From Mycolicibacterium holsaticum DSM 44478 = JCM 12374 (GTDB lineage Bacteria > Actinomycetota > Actinomycetes > Mycobacteriales > Mycobacteriaceae), in assembly GCF_019645835.1 (NCBI RefSeq), contig NZ_CP080998.1:4526001-4590000 (forward strand): a stretch of 64,000 nt of DNA. The letters run 5' to 3'. Below, in pieces: positions 15,810 to 25,187 of the stretch. The notes under the pieces were generated by a model, which saw only the letters and a program-made list of their open reading frames with translations, had not been told where the DNA came from and did not search any database. The position numbers and the translations under genes are program-made. Every line of letters starts with the position of its first letter. Position 1 is the stretch's first letter.

Positions 15810-15816
15810 CCCATGC
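15810..15816. repeat. Target-site duplication, right copy (CCCATGC)
   Basis: Exact partner of 13165-13171, directly after the terminal GACA of the IS. Confidence 0.85.
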
Positions 15817-16155
15817 GAAGGTAGACGGCCGCCGAAGCGCTGAATAGGTTTGTGAATGCATCAACTCTGACGTCGCGATCCCCCTGTACGGCTACCGTCT
15901 GGCGCGATCCCGGCATGATAGTTGCTGCGAGGTCTCCCAAAGGCCGGCTCGCAACTAGTCACGCAAAATCCAGGAGTTGCGCAACTACTCCGCCTGATGA
16001 GATGAGTCGCAATCCCCGAATGGCAACCAGCCGCTACGAGCCCCGATCGAGACGCCAGCGGCGATCGTGAAGCTTAGGAAGAAGTGCCATAGACACCGTC
16101 GGCTCTACGACGGAGTGAAAGTGCAAACCCTGAGACGGATCGAGTTCCACGTCCT
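15817..16155. other. Gene-free gap between the IS and the polymerase gene
   Basis: About 340 bases following the IS, downstream of the minus-strand polymerase gene. I see no credible gene; the short open frames lack ribosome sites and family resemblance. It was contiguous with 12909-13171 before the insertion, and together these form a roughly 600-bp convergent intergenic region between the kinase and polymerase genes. Confidence 0.5.
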
Positions 16156-17646
16156 TCAAAGTTTTCTCGGACTTCGAACGCGGCTTTGCGCTCTGTTTCT
16201 ACGCGAATCTAGGGTACTAGACAATAATGAGACCACCCCAAAAAGGAGTAGTACCCATAATAGGGGCCGGACAGGAAAGGCCAGCGAGTATCGCGGAGTC
16301 TCCGCTACGAGTGCCATTGTTACCAGGTAAAACACAGCACGCCATAACGAAGCGGGAGACCGGGCTACACTATTTTGAACATATTTCATCGCCAGTCCGA
16401 GTGCGAACAGCAGAATGGGCACACCGACTAGGCCAAAATCTAGGTATACGTCAACGATTACATTCGAACCGACACCCCATGAGGCTGATGGACCTAAGAG
16501 GATATCCGTCAGTACATCCGACGACTGTATGTACGACATTTCTGGTGGAATCAAAACTCCGCGGATAAATGGAACGACCCCCGCGAAGCCAATCAGCTTG
16601 TAGATTCCATACCCGTAGTCAAGATTCTCCGGTACGTTCGCTAACGCGGCACGCAAGGTAATCGTTGTGATATTGAAGCTTGTGTCACGATCGCCGGCGG
16701 CGGTGCTTAATGGTCCGCCACTAAGTACGAAGTCAAGGAGTGAGTCCACTCGCTCTGATCGCAACTGCGCAATTGCAGTATACAATGTGAGTCCGAAGGC
16801 GCACAGGAGTGCAAGTGCCATACGGCCTCCACGGAAGCGGAAAGTAAGTATTCCTCCCGCCGCCACAATAGCAATAAGCATAAAGGAATTACGGTCTCCG
16901 GCTAGTAGAATCCGTACCGCCCAAACCGTTGACAAGAGCACCGCCAACCACAGGAAAATCGGACTCCGAGGCTCGATACTAGTGGAGGGGAAAGCCACTA
17001 AAGCAAATGTCACCATCGCTAGGACCGTGATCCATAGGTATATTCCGTCAGCGAGCGCTCCGCCGACAGCGGCATCGGAGTACCTACCTTCGCCGGCAGC
17101 TTTAAGTCCCACAAATTCATATGCGACCATCAATACAAGCTGTAGCGCAAAGACCGGAAATGTGAGGTCTTCAACGGTTAATGAATCGAGCCGCCTCTTC
17201 TTTGGACGAGACTGATGCGACGCCGACTGCACGAAATTTGTTCCGGCGCGAAACGCCACGGTACCAACCAGCGATAAGATTATCGCATGGTTCGACTGCT
17301 CAGGAAAGGCGTTCCCGGGAAAATAGCGGCTTTGGGAGACGTCGAGGATTCCCAGCACATGAAGCTGGTATGGATAGAAGAAAATCAAATATGCGAAAAA
17401 GAGAAACAGGAACTCAGCGGAAAAATACGTAGGTATGTCGCGGTAAATGGTTATAGGCCGCCAAACTGACGCTACGAGCAACACATACTGCACCAATAGG
17501 CAGCTCCAGATGATAGCTGCATTTGCACCCTTCGGAACGGCCATATACGCGACAATCAAAACTAGAATTAGCCAGATCTCGAGCCAAGGGATCCTAATAC
17601 GCCGTGAGCGCCCGACCCCCGCGAGTGCGCTCTTTTCAGCCATCAT
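16156..17646 (-). CDS. Wzy-type polysaccharide polymerase (multi-pass membrane protein)
   Basis: A 496-residue integral membrane protein with roughly twelve hydrophobic segments, for example EIWLILVLIVAYMAV, AIIWSCLLVQYVLLVASV and FSAEFLFLFFAYLIFF, and a long central hydrophilic loop between about residues 290 and 390. This profile, the sequence FLLAGDRNSF-like turn (ILLAGDRNSFMLI), and its place in the locus fit an O-antigen/EPS polymerase, which joins lipid-linked repeat units on the outer face of the membrane. Wzy proteins diverge strongly, so the call rests on topology and context. It is on the minus strand, with the next island genes diverging to the right. Codon use is much less GC-biased than in the flanking ribosomal genes, suggesting acquisition by transfer. 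Confidence 0.75.
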   Translation of the reverse strand: MMAEKSALAGVGRSRRIRIPWLEIWLILVLIVAYMAVPKGANAAIIWSCLLVQYVLLVASVWRPITIYRDIPTYFSAEFLFLFFAYLIFFYPYQLHVLGILDVSQSRYFPGNAFPEQSNHAIILSLVGTVAFRAGTNFVQSASHQSRPKKRRLDSLTVEDLTFPVFALQLVLMVAYEFVGLKAAGEGRYSDAAVGGALADGIYLWITVLAMVTFALVAFPSTSIEPRSPIFLWLAVLLSTVWAVRILLAGDRNSFMLIAIVAAGGILTFRFRGGRMALALLCAFGLTLYTAIAQLRSERVDSLLDFVLSGGPLSTAAGDRDTSFNITTITLRAALANVPENLDYGYGIYKLIGFAGVVPFIRGVLIPPEMSYIQSSDVLTDILLGPSASWGVGSNVIVDVYLDFGLVGVPILLFALGLAMKYVQNSVARSPASLWRAVFYLVTMALVAETPRYSLAFPVRPLLWVLLLFGVVSLLSSTLDSRRNRAQSRVRSPRKL

Positions 17647-18187
17647 CTATTCACGATTTCTATAGATAGATCGGTTCGCGGCAGAGAGCGACTGAACCTA
17701 TGGCCTGGCGGCGAGCCTACTATCCTTCTCAAGGTACTTCCCATCTCGTAAATCACTCACCACCGATCACGGTGACGCTTGTGGCGGTCAGCATCAAGTA
17801 GGCGCTTAGGGACGTTAAGCACTAACGGGACCAGTAGCCAAGCCCCCGGCAAACGAAGCTTGCTGCCACGTCATGCCCGTACAGCCGCGCCCCTATGATC
17901 GAGAGCAACCCGCCGCCAGTTCGATCAAGTCAACCCCCACCAGCAAATGTTCCCCGTTTTCGACGCTGGGCACTCGTCGTCTGATTATCGTAGTGCAGTA
18001 AGTACGGATCCAGGTTAGTTCCGGCTACGCAGGGGAATTCATCTGGTGGTCCGCGTTTGGACCGCCGACGTCATCGGTACGCAAGGACCGGAGCTGGAGT
18101 TAGCGAGCCATCGCCCGAGACCCGGTGGTACAAGGGTGGGCGGCTTCGCGCTCCATTATTCTGAGCAGAAACGAGGGGGAGTTCATT
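17647..18187. other. Divergent intergenic region, polymerase / SDR epimerase
   Basis: About 540 bases separating divergent transcription units; it must contain promoters in both directions. The ribosome site of the right-hand gene (GAAACGAGGGGGA, about 18169-18181) is clear. I could not find convincing -35/-10 pairs or the AGGG-N4-CCCT operator seen elsewhere in the island. No gene recognised. Confidence 0.5.
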
Positions 18188-19141
18188 GTGCGTGCATTGG
18201 TGACGGGTGGCGCAGGTTTCATCGGCGGACATCTCGCAGGAGCCCTTCTAGCCCGGGGAGACGAGGTGGTGATCGTCGACAGCCTCACTGACTACTACGA
18301 ACCAGCGCTAAAGCGAGCCACAGCCGATAACCTAACGCGGAGGGGCGCGCGGTTTGTCGAAGGTGACCTCAACACTATCCCGTTGGAATCGTTACTAGAC
18401 GTCGATGTTGTATTCCATCAGGCGGGACAACCGGGCGTCCGTCAGTCTTGGGGTCGCGAATTCGCTACCTATGTTTCGTCGAACATTGGAGCGACGCAGC
18501 GCCTGCTCGAGGCTGTGAATGCCTCGCATCGCTCTCCGCTAGTTGTTTACGCCTCTTCGTCTTCGGTTTACGGAGCCGCCGAGTCGTATCCGACTACGGA
18601 GCTAGCTCTGCCCCAGCCGCGAAGCCCATATGGCGTCACCAAACTGGCCGGCGAGCACCTTGCAACTTTGTACGCGCACAACTTTGGTGTGCGAACGGTG
18701 TCGCTCCGGTACTTCACCGTGTATGGCCCCCGGCAACGCCCTGACATGGCCTTCACTCGCTTCATACGAGCCGCCCTTGAGGGAAGCGATATACACGTCT
18801 ACGGGGATGGGGAGCAGGTCCGAGATTTCACATTTGTGGATGACATCGTTGCAGCGAACCTAGCTGTCGCCGACAAGAACGCCCACCTTGGTTCCGTTTT
18901 CAACGTATCCGGCGGCAGCAGCTGCTCTGTTAATGAGGTTCTGGACGTCCTAGAATCCATCACAGATAGGCCACTTACAGTGCGACGACTGCCCCAAGTT
19001 CAGGGTGACGTTCGACGCACCAGTGGTGACAGCTCATCACTGAGCGAAGCGACGGGATGGCGACCGCTCACGACAATCGACGAAGGTTTGCGCTCCCAAG
19101 TCGAATGGATGAAATCAGTCATTGCCGCCGGATACCGCTGA
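18188..19141 (+). CDS. NAD-dependent nucleotide-sugar epimerase (GalE / UDP-GlcA 4-epimerase-like)
   Basis: A 317-residue extended short-chain dehydrogenase. The NAD-binding loop is GGAGFIGGH near the N-terminus, the catalytic Ser region is YASSSSVYG and the Tyr/Lys pair is YGVTKLAGE; RDFTFVDDIV follows as in UDP-sugar epimerases. The order suggests the UDP-glucose or UDP-glucuronate 4-epimerase group; the exact substrate is not determined. The start is GTG 18188, which begins VRALVTGG and has an AGGGGGA site seven to thirteen bases upstream. It opens the rightward block of the island, followed by the flippase gene 73 bases later. Confidence 0.85.
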   Translation: MRALVTGGAGFIGGHLAGALLARGDEVVIVDSLTDYYEPALKRATADNLTRRGARFVEGDLNTIPLESLLDVDVVFHQAGQPGVRQSWGREFATYVSSNIGATQRLLEAVNASHRSPLVVYASSSSVYGAAESYPTTELALPQPRSPYGVTKLAGEHLATLYAHNFGVRTVSLRYFTVYGPRQRPDMAFTRFIRAALEGSDIHVYGDGEQVRDFTFVDDIVAANLAVADKNAHLGSVFNVSGGSSCSVNEVLDVLESITDRPLTVRRLPQVQGDVRRTSGDSSSLSEATGWRPLTTIDEGLRSQVEWMKSVIAAGYR

Positions 19142-19214
19142 GTGGAACGGGTTTAAAATTCTGTGTGATTTCCAACCGTCGCGAGCATCGCGTGACGAGT
19201 AGACAGACATCGAA

Positions 19215-20681
19215 ATGGTAAGTAACGCCAAAAAGAATGCTCTGTCGTCTTACCTAAATACGGGTGTCACAGCAGTCGTCGGTCTTATCGTCAACCCATT
19301 GCTTCTCGGCGCCCTAGGCGCAACGAACTTCGGTGCTTGGAAGGCCATCCAGCGGTTGCTCGACGTCGGCTCGGCCGCCAACGGAGGGGCTATGCAGTCT
19401 CTCAAATGGGTTGTCGCCCACCGTTCCAAGAGTGCACATGATGCGGATAAGCGGCGTGACATCGGCGCAGCTCTGGTCGTCCTCCTCTGCTGGTCCCCCG
19501 TTCTAATTGCAGTTCTGGTTGCCATCGTCGTTCTCCTACCCGCCGTGGTGAAGGGCGTGCCCCCAAACGATATGCGGATGATTTACTTCGCTGGCGCTAT
19601 CCTTGGCCTCAACGTAATTTTGGTGACGCTCGCCGCGGTTCCCGACGCGGTTCTAGTTGGAACGAACCAAGGCTTTCGCTCCATGAACGTCACAACCGCT
19701 GTTTTCATCGTTACCAATGCCGGCATGGTTTGCGCAGCCGTCCTGGGGTTGGGGTTGCAGGGGGTCGCCGCGGCGATTGCGGTAGGAACGAGCATTAATG
19801 GAGTTCTGACGTTTATTGTGCTGCGTAAGCGAGTTCCATGGTGGGGACTCGCGACTCCGAGCCGTTACGACATTGGCCGTCTGTCGAAGTTCAGTGGTTG
19901 GGTCCTTGGTTGGACGTTCGTAATCCGTCTGTCTCTGGCCACGGAGTTGATCGTACTGAGTGCGTTTGCGGGTGTTACGTTCGTCGCCAATTACACTTTC
20001 ACGAGTTACGTCGTGGTCTTTGCCTTATCGGTTTGCCAACTCACAACCAGTTCTCTTATGCCCAAGCTAGGGTCTGCAATCGGCAACGGTGAGTGGCAGG
20101 ATGCGCGCACGATCGCTCGAGAGGCGCGCGAGCTCACTCTCGCGCTCGCAACCGGCATCGGGTGTTTAGTAATTCTTTTCAATGAAGCCTTTGTGGATGT
20201 GTGGGTAGGCAGCGGGCAGTACATGGGTCGCGGGGTGAACGTTCTAATGACGCTTGCGTTCGTTCAATTCGCGATCATTCGGACCGACGCACAGATTCAA
20301 GACACCGGCCTAGAAATTGGCAAGAAGGTTATTTTGGGGGCGCTTATGACGCTTGGAGCTATAGCCGGAGCGGGTGTGGCCTTTGCGCTTACAGGATCGG
20401 TCGAATTAATGTTTATCACGATCATCGCAGTGCGAGTATTCGGCACCATCGGCTTTCCGGTTCTCGCAAACCACACTGTTAACAGCTCATCCTGGCCGGT
20501 CGGGCGCGCGGCGATGACTGTCGCAATCCTGGGAGCATCTATTACCGCGACGAGCTTGGTGCAACCGCAAGGCTTGATCGAGTTGGCCGTATTCGGGGCA
20601 ATCTCTTCAGCGGTCCTTGTCCCCCTCGTGTTTTTTACGGCACTATCGCCTCCGACCAGGGTGAAGCTTTTGCGTCGCTAG
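19215..20681 (+). CDS. Wzx-type polysaccharide flippase
   Basis: A 488-residue membrane protein with twelve to fourteen predicted helices and the N-terminal NPLLLGALGATNFGAWKAIQ stretch typical of the MATE/oligosaccharide-flippase superfamily, where the first helix pair is followed by a conserved Gly-rich turn. It would move the lipid-linked repeat unit to the outer leaflet of the cytoplasmic membrane. Neighbours are a nucleotide-sugar epimerase before and a sulfotransferase after it. The ATG at 19215 has a weak upstream site. Together with the BY-kinase and the Wzy-like polymerase it completes the Wzx/Wzy export set. Confidence 0.85.
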   Translation: MVSNAKKNALSSYLNTGVTAVVGLIVNPLLLGALGATNFGAWKAIQRLLDVGSAANGGAMQSLKWVVAHRSKSAHDADKRRDIGAALVVLLCWSPVLIAVLVAIVVLLPAVVKGVPPNDMRMIYFAGAILGLNVILVTLAAVPDAVLVGTNQGFRSMNVTTAVFIVTNAGMVCAAVLGLGLQGVAAAIAVGTSINGVLTFIVLRKRVPWWGLATPSRYDIGRLSKFSGWVLGWTFVIRLSLATELIVLSAFAGVTFVANYTFTSYVVVFALSVCQLTTSSLMPKLGSAIGNGEWQDARTIAREARELTLALATGIGCLVILFNEAFVDVWVGSGQYMGRGVNVLMTLAFVQFAIIRTDAQIQDTGLEIGKKVILGALMTLGAIAGAGVAFALTGSVELMFITIIAVRVFGTIGFPVLANHTVNSSSWPVGRAAMTVAILGASITATSLVQPQGLIELAVFGAISSAVLVPLVFFTALSPPTRVKLLRR

Positions 20682-20729
20682 CTAAAACCTTGACGAGTCC
20701 CTACGGAGCAACTTTGGAGGCCGATCGAG

Positions 20730-21437
20730 ATGCCAGTACTCACCGTTGGCAAGAAGCAAATCCTCTATATCCATGTGCCCAAAACGGGGGGAACGTCGGT
20801 TGAACACCTCCTGCGATCGTACGGAGGCAGCGTCACACTACATACCACGCAGCGATTGACGCTCCCGTGCACGCCACAGCACTTCCACGGTGAATTGCTT
20901 AAACAGGTGTTGGGCTCGACCTCCAATGCGGAGAGCCGCGAACACAATTTTGATTTCGTATTCATGACCGTGCGGCATCCAATTTTACGGTTATTGAGCG
21001 AATACCGCCATCAACGAACTATGTATAGAATGAGAGCAACCGTATCGCCGAATAGCCGGCGCCCCAAGCTTAGGGACGGTGCTATCACCCAGTGGTTGAG
21101 CATGGATCTTTGGTGCCGGTACGCGTTACTGCGCTACTCGCGCGATCCGTTCTTCTCAGATAACCATTTAAGACCACAGGTCGAATTCTCAATCTGGAAC
21201 CCGGTCGTGTACCGGCTGGAAGATGGCCTCGAGAGCATTCGGGCACGCCTAGACGAAATCCTCGGCATTCGGGGCGAGTTGCCAACCGAACCTCAGAAAG
21301 TATCGAACGACCGCAACGGAGATCCTCAGAGCCTTAAAAGTAGCACCCGTCGGCTAATCCAGGCTCATTTCGCACGCGACTTCGCAGAGTACGGCTACCA
21401 ACTCGACGGTTCGCTTGACTCGAGGTGCTGGTGGTGA
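20730..21437 (+). CDS. Sulfotransferase, probably carbohydrate sulfation
   Basis: A 235-residue protein with the PAPS-binding signatures of the family-2 sulfotransferases: the 5'-phosphosulfate loop HVPKTGGTS (15-23) and the 3'-phosphate motif with Arg82 and Ser90 in MTVRHPILRLLSEYR. It would transfer sulfate from PAPS to a hydroxyl group, most likely on a sugar of the island's repeat unit. No signal peptide or helix, so it acts in the cytoplasm. The ATG at 20730 has TTGGAGG nine bases upstream. It lies between the flippase and pyruvyl transferase genes. The SLC13-type permease of the same island could supply sulfate. The acceptor is inferred. Confidence 0.8.
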   Translation: MPVLTVGKKQILYIHVPKTGGTSVEHLLRSYGGSVTLHTTQRLTLPCTPQHFHGELLKQVLGSTSNAESREHNFDFVFMTVRHPILRLLSEYRHQRTMYRMRATVSPNSRRPKLRDGAITQWLSMDLWCRYALLRYSRDPFFSDNHLRPQVEFSIWNPVVYRLEDGLESIRARLDEILGIRGELPTEPQKVSNDRNGDPQSLKSSTRRLIQAHFARDFAEYGYQLDGSLDSRCWW

Positions 21438-21725
21438 GAACGGTGACTTCTATACCGTGGCGCCGCTACGGCGACCACAGAACTGTCCGGAACGGCCTTC
21501 CGCCTGACGACGATACCTTGGGGCACGTCGCGTCTTGGCCGATGCGCAACCGTTCAAAGGCTGATTTGAGGGCTTCGCGAGTGCGCACATATGTGCTACC
21601 CGAGGAAACAACTGTCGAGCAGTCGGCTGTTAGTCATCAAGGCTGTGTTACGGATTCGGGGTACACCAAGCCGCGGCCGTTGCCGCATGAGCCGTCATGC
21701 GGGCGGCGGTCAGGACAGGGGTGGA

Positions 21726-22676
21726 ATGCAGCAGTCGACTGAACGCATGGATATTGTTCGCACAGTCATCGTTGGTAACTTATGGGGCCGAAATTTTGGG
21801 GACGACCTCATGCTGCGAGGTCTAGCTGCACAGTTGCCTCGTGGGGAACTCAAGATTCTTTGTCAGCAGAATGCTGACGTTTTGCGAGAGTCGGGTATGA
21901 GCGCAGAGCCCTTCTCGTTGATGCGCTATTGGCGCGCGATACAGCGAGCCGATCGCGTAGTGATCCCTGGCGGTACGCATCTGCAATTCTTAGCGGACAC
22001 GCCTTCTGGCCGCCAGTACCGACTCCTTGCCGCCTTTCTCGTTCTAGCAGTTCTTGCCCGCGCCGCAGGTGCCAGATCTGATATGGAAGCCATTGGCATC
22101 GGGCCACTCGAGACGCGGATGTCCCGCCTACTTGCCCGATGGATATGCCAGCTCCAAAACTCGATTTCCGTGCGGGACAAGGTAACACGCGACTTGGTGT
22201 CAGATTGTGGCAGAACTGCGACGCTGGTTGAAGATTTGGCATTGCCCTTTCTCCGCCAATGGCGTAGCGAGCACCCTGTGGTTGCATCCCCGGATACGGA
22301 TTCGTACGTCGTCGCGGCTCCCGCCTTCGCTCGCTATGACACACAGTGGTGGGTCGATAACCTTTCCGAATTGACGGCAGCAACAGGCGTGCATCGAATC
22401 GTCTTTCTTGCATCCGGGAAGCAGAAGGGTGGGTCCGACATCGATGCGATCAATACGATAGCCAGACACCTCAATAGGGCCGGCCTGCGCCTTGGCCAAA
22501 CACACGTTTATCACGGGGATACGGACGCCGCCCTGCACTTCATCGACAAGGCAGCCGCGATCGCCGCAGCCCGTTACCACGTCGTTCTCGCCAGCCGTGC
22601 GCTTGGCAAGCACGTTGTCGCAGAGGCATACCACCCGAAAGTACTTGACGCGATGAAAGTAGAACCGATTGACTGA
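21726..22676 (+). CDS. Polysaccharide pyruvyl transferase family protein
   Basis: A 316-residue protein. GNLWGRNFGDDLMLRGL near the N-terminus (17-33) is the N-terminal signature of the CsaB-like family, and YHVVLASRALGKHVVAEAYHPK near the C-terminus corresponds to the active-site region (usually RLHG...YDPK). Members add pyruvate ketals from PEP to sugars, giving the polymer extra negative charge; others in the family act on small sugars. I use the ATG at 21726 with CAGGGG six bases upstream; ATG 21747 is an alternative. The in-frame opening back to 21591 lacks a ribosome site. In the second motif the expected His is replaced within SRALG, so activity should be tested. Confidence 0.72.
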   Translation: MQQSTERMDIVRTVIVGNLWGRNFGDDLMLRGLAAQLPRGELKILCQQNADVLRESGMSAEPFSLMRYWRAIQRADRVVIPGGTHLQFLADTPSGRQYRLLAAFLVLAVLARAAGARSDMEAIGIGPLETRMSRLLARWICQLQNSISVRDKVTRDLVSDCGRTATLVEDLALPFLRQWRSEHPVVASPDTDSYVVAAPAFARYDTQWWVDNLSELTAATGVHRIVFLASGKQKGGSDIDAINTIARHLNRAGLRLGQTHVYHGDTDAALHFIDKAAAIAAARYHVVLASRALGKHVVAEAYHPKVLDAMKVEPID

Positions 22677-23763
22677 ACTCCGAGTCTGCTTCTTCATACC
22701 ATCTTTTGCTGACGGTGGTGCTCAACGACAATGCATAATGCTTTTAAACGAGCTGGGGACGCGGCCAAATGTTCACGTGACGCTAGTTCGCACAGCGAGT
22801 GGAGTGCACGATCACCTGCTTTCGACCGACGGTATCGAAGTACGCAACATCCGCCTACGCTCGAACTTCGATCCAATGGTAATCCCGCGGGTGGCACGTC
22901 TTCTTCGCGAGACGAAATCGCAAATCTTGATCTCTTGGCTGCAGGCCAGCGACGTTCCGAGTTATTTCATCCGCATGCTGTCACGCGATACTAAGTGGAT
23001 AATGACGGAGAGGAATTCGTTCTATCGCAATGAGTGGAGGTTTCGGCTCAGAAATTGGGTGGGGCGTCGAGCAGACGCCATCATCAGCAATTCATCAGCG
23101 GGCGATGCATATTGGGCCGCGTTGCAGCCAAACGGGAATCGGTATGTAATCGGAAACGTCGTGACCGCTCCAGGAACATCTCGCAATAGCCATGTGCGAT
23201 TCTCTGGCACGCGGCTCGTTGTCTTCGCTGGCCGTCTGGAAGCGCAGAAAAACGTCGGTGTAACGCTGGAAGCCTTCATAACCGCGTCGGCGCGCGATCC
23301 GAATCTGCGATTCCGCATTATCGGAGAGGGGAGCGAAAGGGGGTCATTAGAGCGCCGGACACGCATCGCCGGCTTGGGTGAAACCATCGAATTCACCGGC
23401 TTCGTACCCGACCTTCAGCCGCACCTCGCCGAAGCGGATCTACTCGTTACCCTCAGTACCTACGAAGGTATGCCCAATGTGCTGGTCGAAGCGATCACGA
23501 CAGGCGTGCCGGTGGTCGTCTCTGGGATATCGCAGCATTTGGAAATCGTGGGGGCGGACTACCCATATGTCGTCGACGTTGGCGCTGACGCACAAACTGC
23601 AGCCGACGCCATCATTTCGGCTGCTTACGATGCTGGCGCTCCTGATACCCTCGCGGATGCGCGTGCCGCCTTATTAGCGCGGACTCCGACACGGGTAGCC
23701 GACGAGTACCTCGACGCATTTCGACACACGATTAGGAGCTCTCAAAGCCCACTGCTCGACTAG
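22669..23763 (+). CDS. GT4-type glycosyltransferase
   Basis: A 364-residue GT-B fold transferase. The N-terminal acceptor domain begins with FFIPSFADGGAQRQ, and the C-terminal nucleotide-sugar domain has VVFAGRLEAQKN (184-195) and the E-x7-E motif EGMPNVLVE (266-274). It is a retaining transferase for building the lipid-linked repeat unit at the cytoplasmic side of the membrane; donor and acceptor are unknown. Translation starts at a TTG (22669) that overlaps the end of the pyruvyl transferase gene by eight bases, indicating coupling. Confidence 0.88.
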   Translation: MTELRVCFFIPSFADGGAQRQCIMLLNELGTRPNVHVTLVRTASGVHDHLLSTDGIEVRNIRLRSNFDPMVIPRVARLLRETKSQILISWLQASDVPSYFIRMLSRDTKWIMTERNSFYRNEWRFRLRNWVGRRADAIISNSSAGDAYWAALQPNGNRYVIGNVVTAPGTSRNSHVRFSGTRLVVFAGRLEAQKNVGVTLEAFITASARDPNLRFRIIGEGSERGSLERRTRIAGLGETIEFTGFVPDLQPHLAEADLLVTLSTYEGMPNVLVEAITTGVPVVVSGISQHLEIVGADYPYVVDVGADAQTAADAIISAAYDAGAPDTLADARAALLARTPTRVADEYLDAFRHTIRSSQSPLLD

Positions 23764-23850
23764 GCGCATGGGCAACCTCGCAGAGTACAACCATATAGAG
23801 CCCACTTTGGTTTCGAACAATCCGTAAAGATCGGGGGACGAAACCAGTAG

Positions 23851-25011
23851 TTACCTAGAAGATTTCCTTGGTATTCCGACGGAACTTTCCAGTGCTGCCG
23901 CAATGGGTTCGACACCCCTCGCTGGCGATGTCGCCGCGCGAGTCGCCTGTGAGATTGCTGCGCGTTGAACGACGCCGGCATCTATTAGACACTCGATAAT
24001 TCTGTCGGTTTCATCCTTCCCGCGTCGCACCTGTCGAATCGAGTCGCGAGCTTCTGTGGGTAGCCGATCACGAAGCACGCCAAGACCTTCCAGTCCGAGA
24101 CTGATGACAACGCATCCCTGGGACAACGCTTCCATCGCCACATTTGGAACTCCCTCATCATCAGAGGTAATGATCAGGAAATCTAGATCTCCCATGGCAT
24201 CCGATACGCCCATAGAACCGTCAATCCACTCAAGCCGTCCGCTCTTCAAGAGAAATTCGACCCGAGGTTGCAAGTGTTCTGCCCACCAACCGGCTTGGTC
24301 AGAAGCGACCGATCCAATCAGGCGAAAGTCGAACGCCACCGAATCGGGGTGGTCGACGAGAGCTAGAAACTTGTCTACGCGCTTGCGCGGTGAGAACGTT
24401 GCCACAAAGCCGACACGGATCTTGGAGCCTGGCGCCATTCGACCGACATACGGTCCGAAGCCCGGATCGAGCACTGGGGCAAGCTGAAATGACGGGCTGC
24501 TACGAAAGAGCGGCGCGAACCGATTCTTGGTCGACGGTAACTCGTAACCGACGACGTCGGGACGACGGATCAACCGGAGTGCGTGAGCGGACCAGGAAGG
24601 CGCTGCGGCACTGTGTATGAAGACCGCTAACGGAAGCCCCGACATGCGAGCCGCGATCGCCGCCGTCAGGAAATGCGGCCCGTGTGAAAGTAGTAGATGA
24701 CTATCGATTTCGCGCGCTACGTGTAGTAGCGATCGCGCATCCGCTCGAGCATTAGCCAGATACTTGAAATTCGCACCTATGTTCTTAAGCGAACGCGGAC
24801 GACTTAAGTTCGCATAGTGGATATGGTCATCCGGGATGCCCTTGGGCACAAATCCTTTCAGCTCGCACGGCAAGAGTAAGTTCACGTCGATCCCGACTCG
24901 GTGTAACGATGCCCAGCGCGCTGACCAGAATGTGTGCAACCCACTCCGCTCCGTCGGGTGCACAATCGCAAGCACGCTGGTCGGCCCACGTGAAGCCTTT
25001 TCGTACGCCAT
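23851..25011 (-). CDS. GT4-like glycosyltransferase
   Basis: A 386-residue GT-B glycosyltransferase. HPTERSGLHTFW near the start is a donor/acceptor loop, VGFVATFSPRKRVDKFLAL opens the C-terminal domain, and DDEGVPNVAMEA holds the E-x7-E motif. I choose the ATG at 25011 because GGAGAAG lies eight bases upstream; an in-frame ATG at 25104 would add 31 Arg-rich residues. It faces the previous glycosyltransferase gene tail to tail, marking the boundary between the rightward and leftward halves of the island. It is separated by 176 bases from the GDP-mannose epimerase gene upstream on the same strand. Confidence 0.83.
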   Translation of the reverse strand: MAYEKASRGPTSVLAIVHPTERSGLHTFWSARWASLHRVGIDVNLLLPCELKGFVPKGIPDDHIHYANLSRPRSLKNIGANFKYLANARADARSLLHVAREIDSHLLLSHGPHFLTAAIAARMSGLPLAVFIHSAAAPSWSAHALRLIRRPDVVGYELPSTKNRFAPLFRSSPSFQLAPVLDPGFGPYVGRMAPGSKIRVGFVATFSPRKRVDKFLALVDHPDSVAFDFRLIGSVASDQAGWWAEHLQPRVEFLLKSGRLEWIDGSMGVSDAMGDLDFLIITSDDEGVPNVAMEALSQGCVVISLGLEGLGVLRDRLPTEARDSIRQVRRGKDETDRIIECLIDAGVVQRAAISQATRAATSPARGVEPIAAALESSVGIPRKSSR

Positions 25012-25187
25012 CGCTACACTTCTCCATTCGGAATCGCCCGACAGCGGACGACCCCTGCCCGAAGCCCGGAACCCCCAACGTTTGTTGCGCAGAACGATTG
25101 TCATGAAAACGCCGTGGAGTGCACCTCGAGCAATCTACATCGCTAGCAAACGCAATGCTATGTCCGTTATCAGCCTGTCGACGATTG

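Noticed and set aside
12909..16155. IS insertion disrupting a gene
   Set aside because: Joining the sequences on both sides through one CCCATGC copy gives no continuous reading frame; the target was intergenic.
21425..21742. A 105-codon frame between the sulfotransferase and pyruvyl transferase genes
   Set aside because: It overlaps both genes in another frame, lacks a ribosome site and resembles no family; the gap is better read as untranslated.
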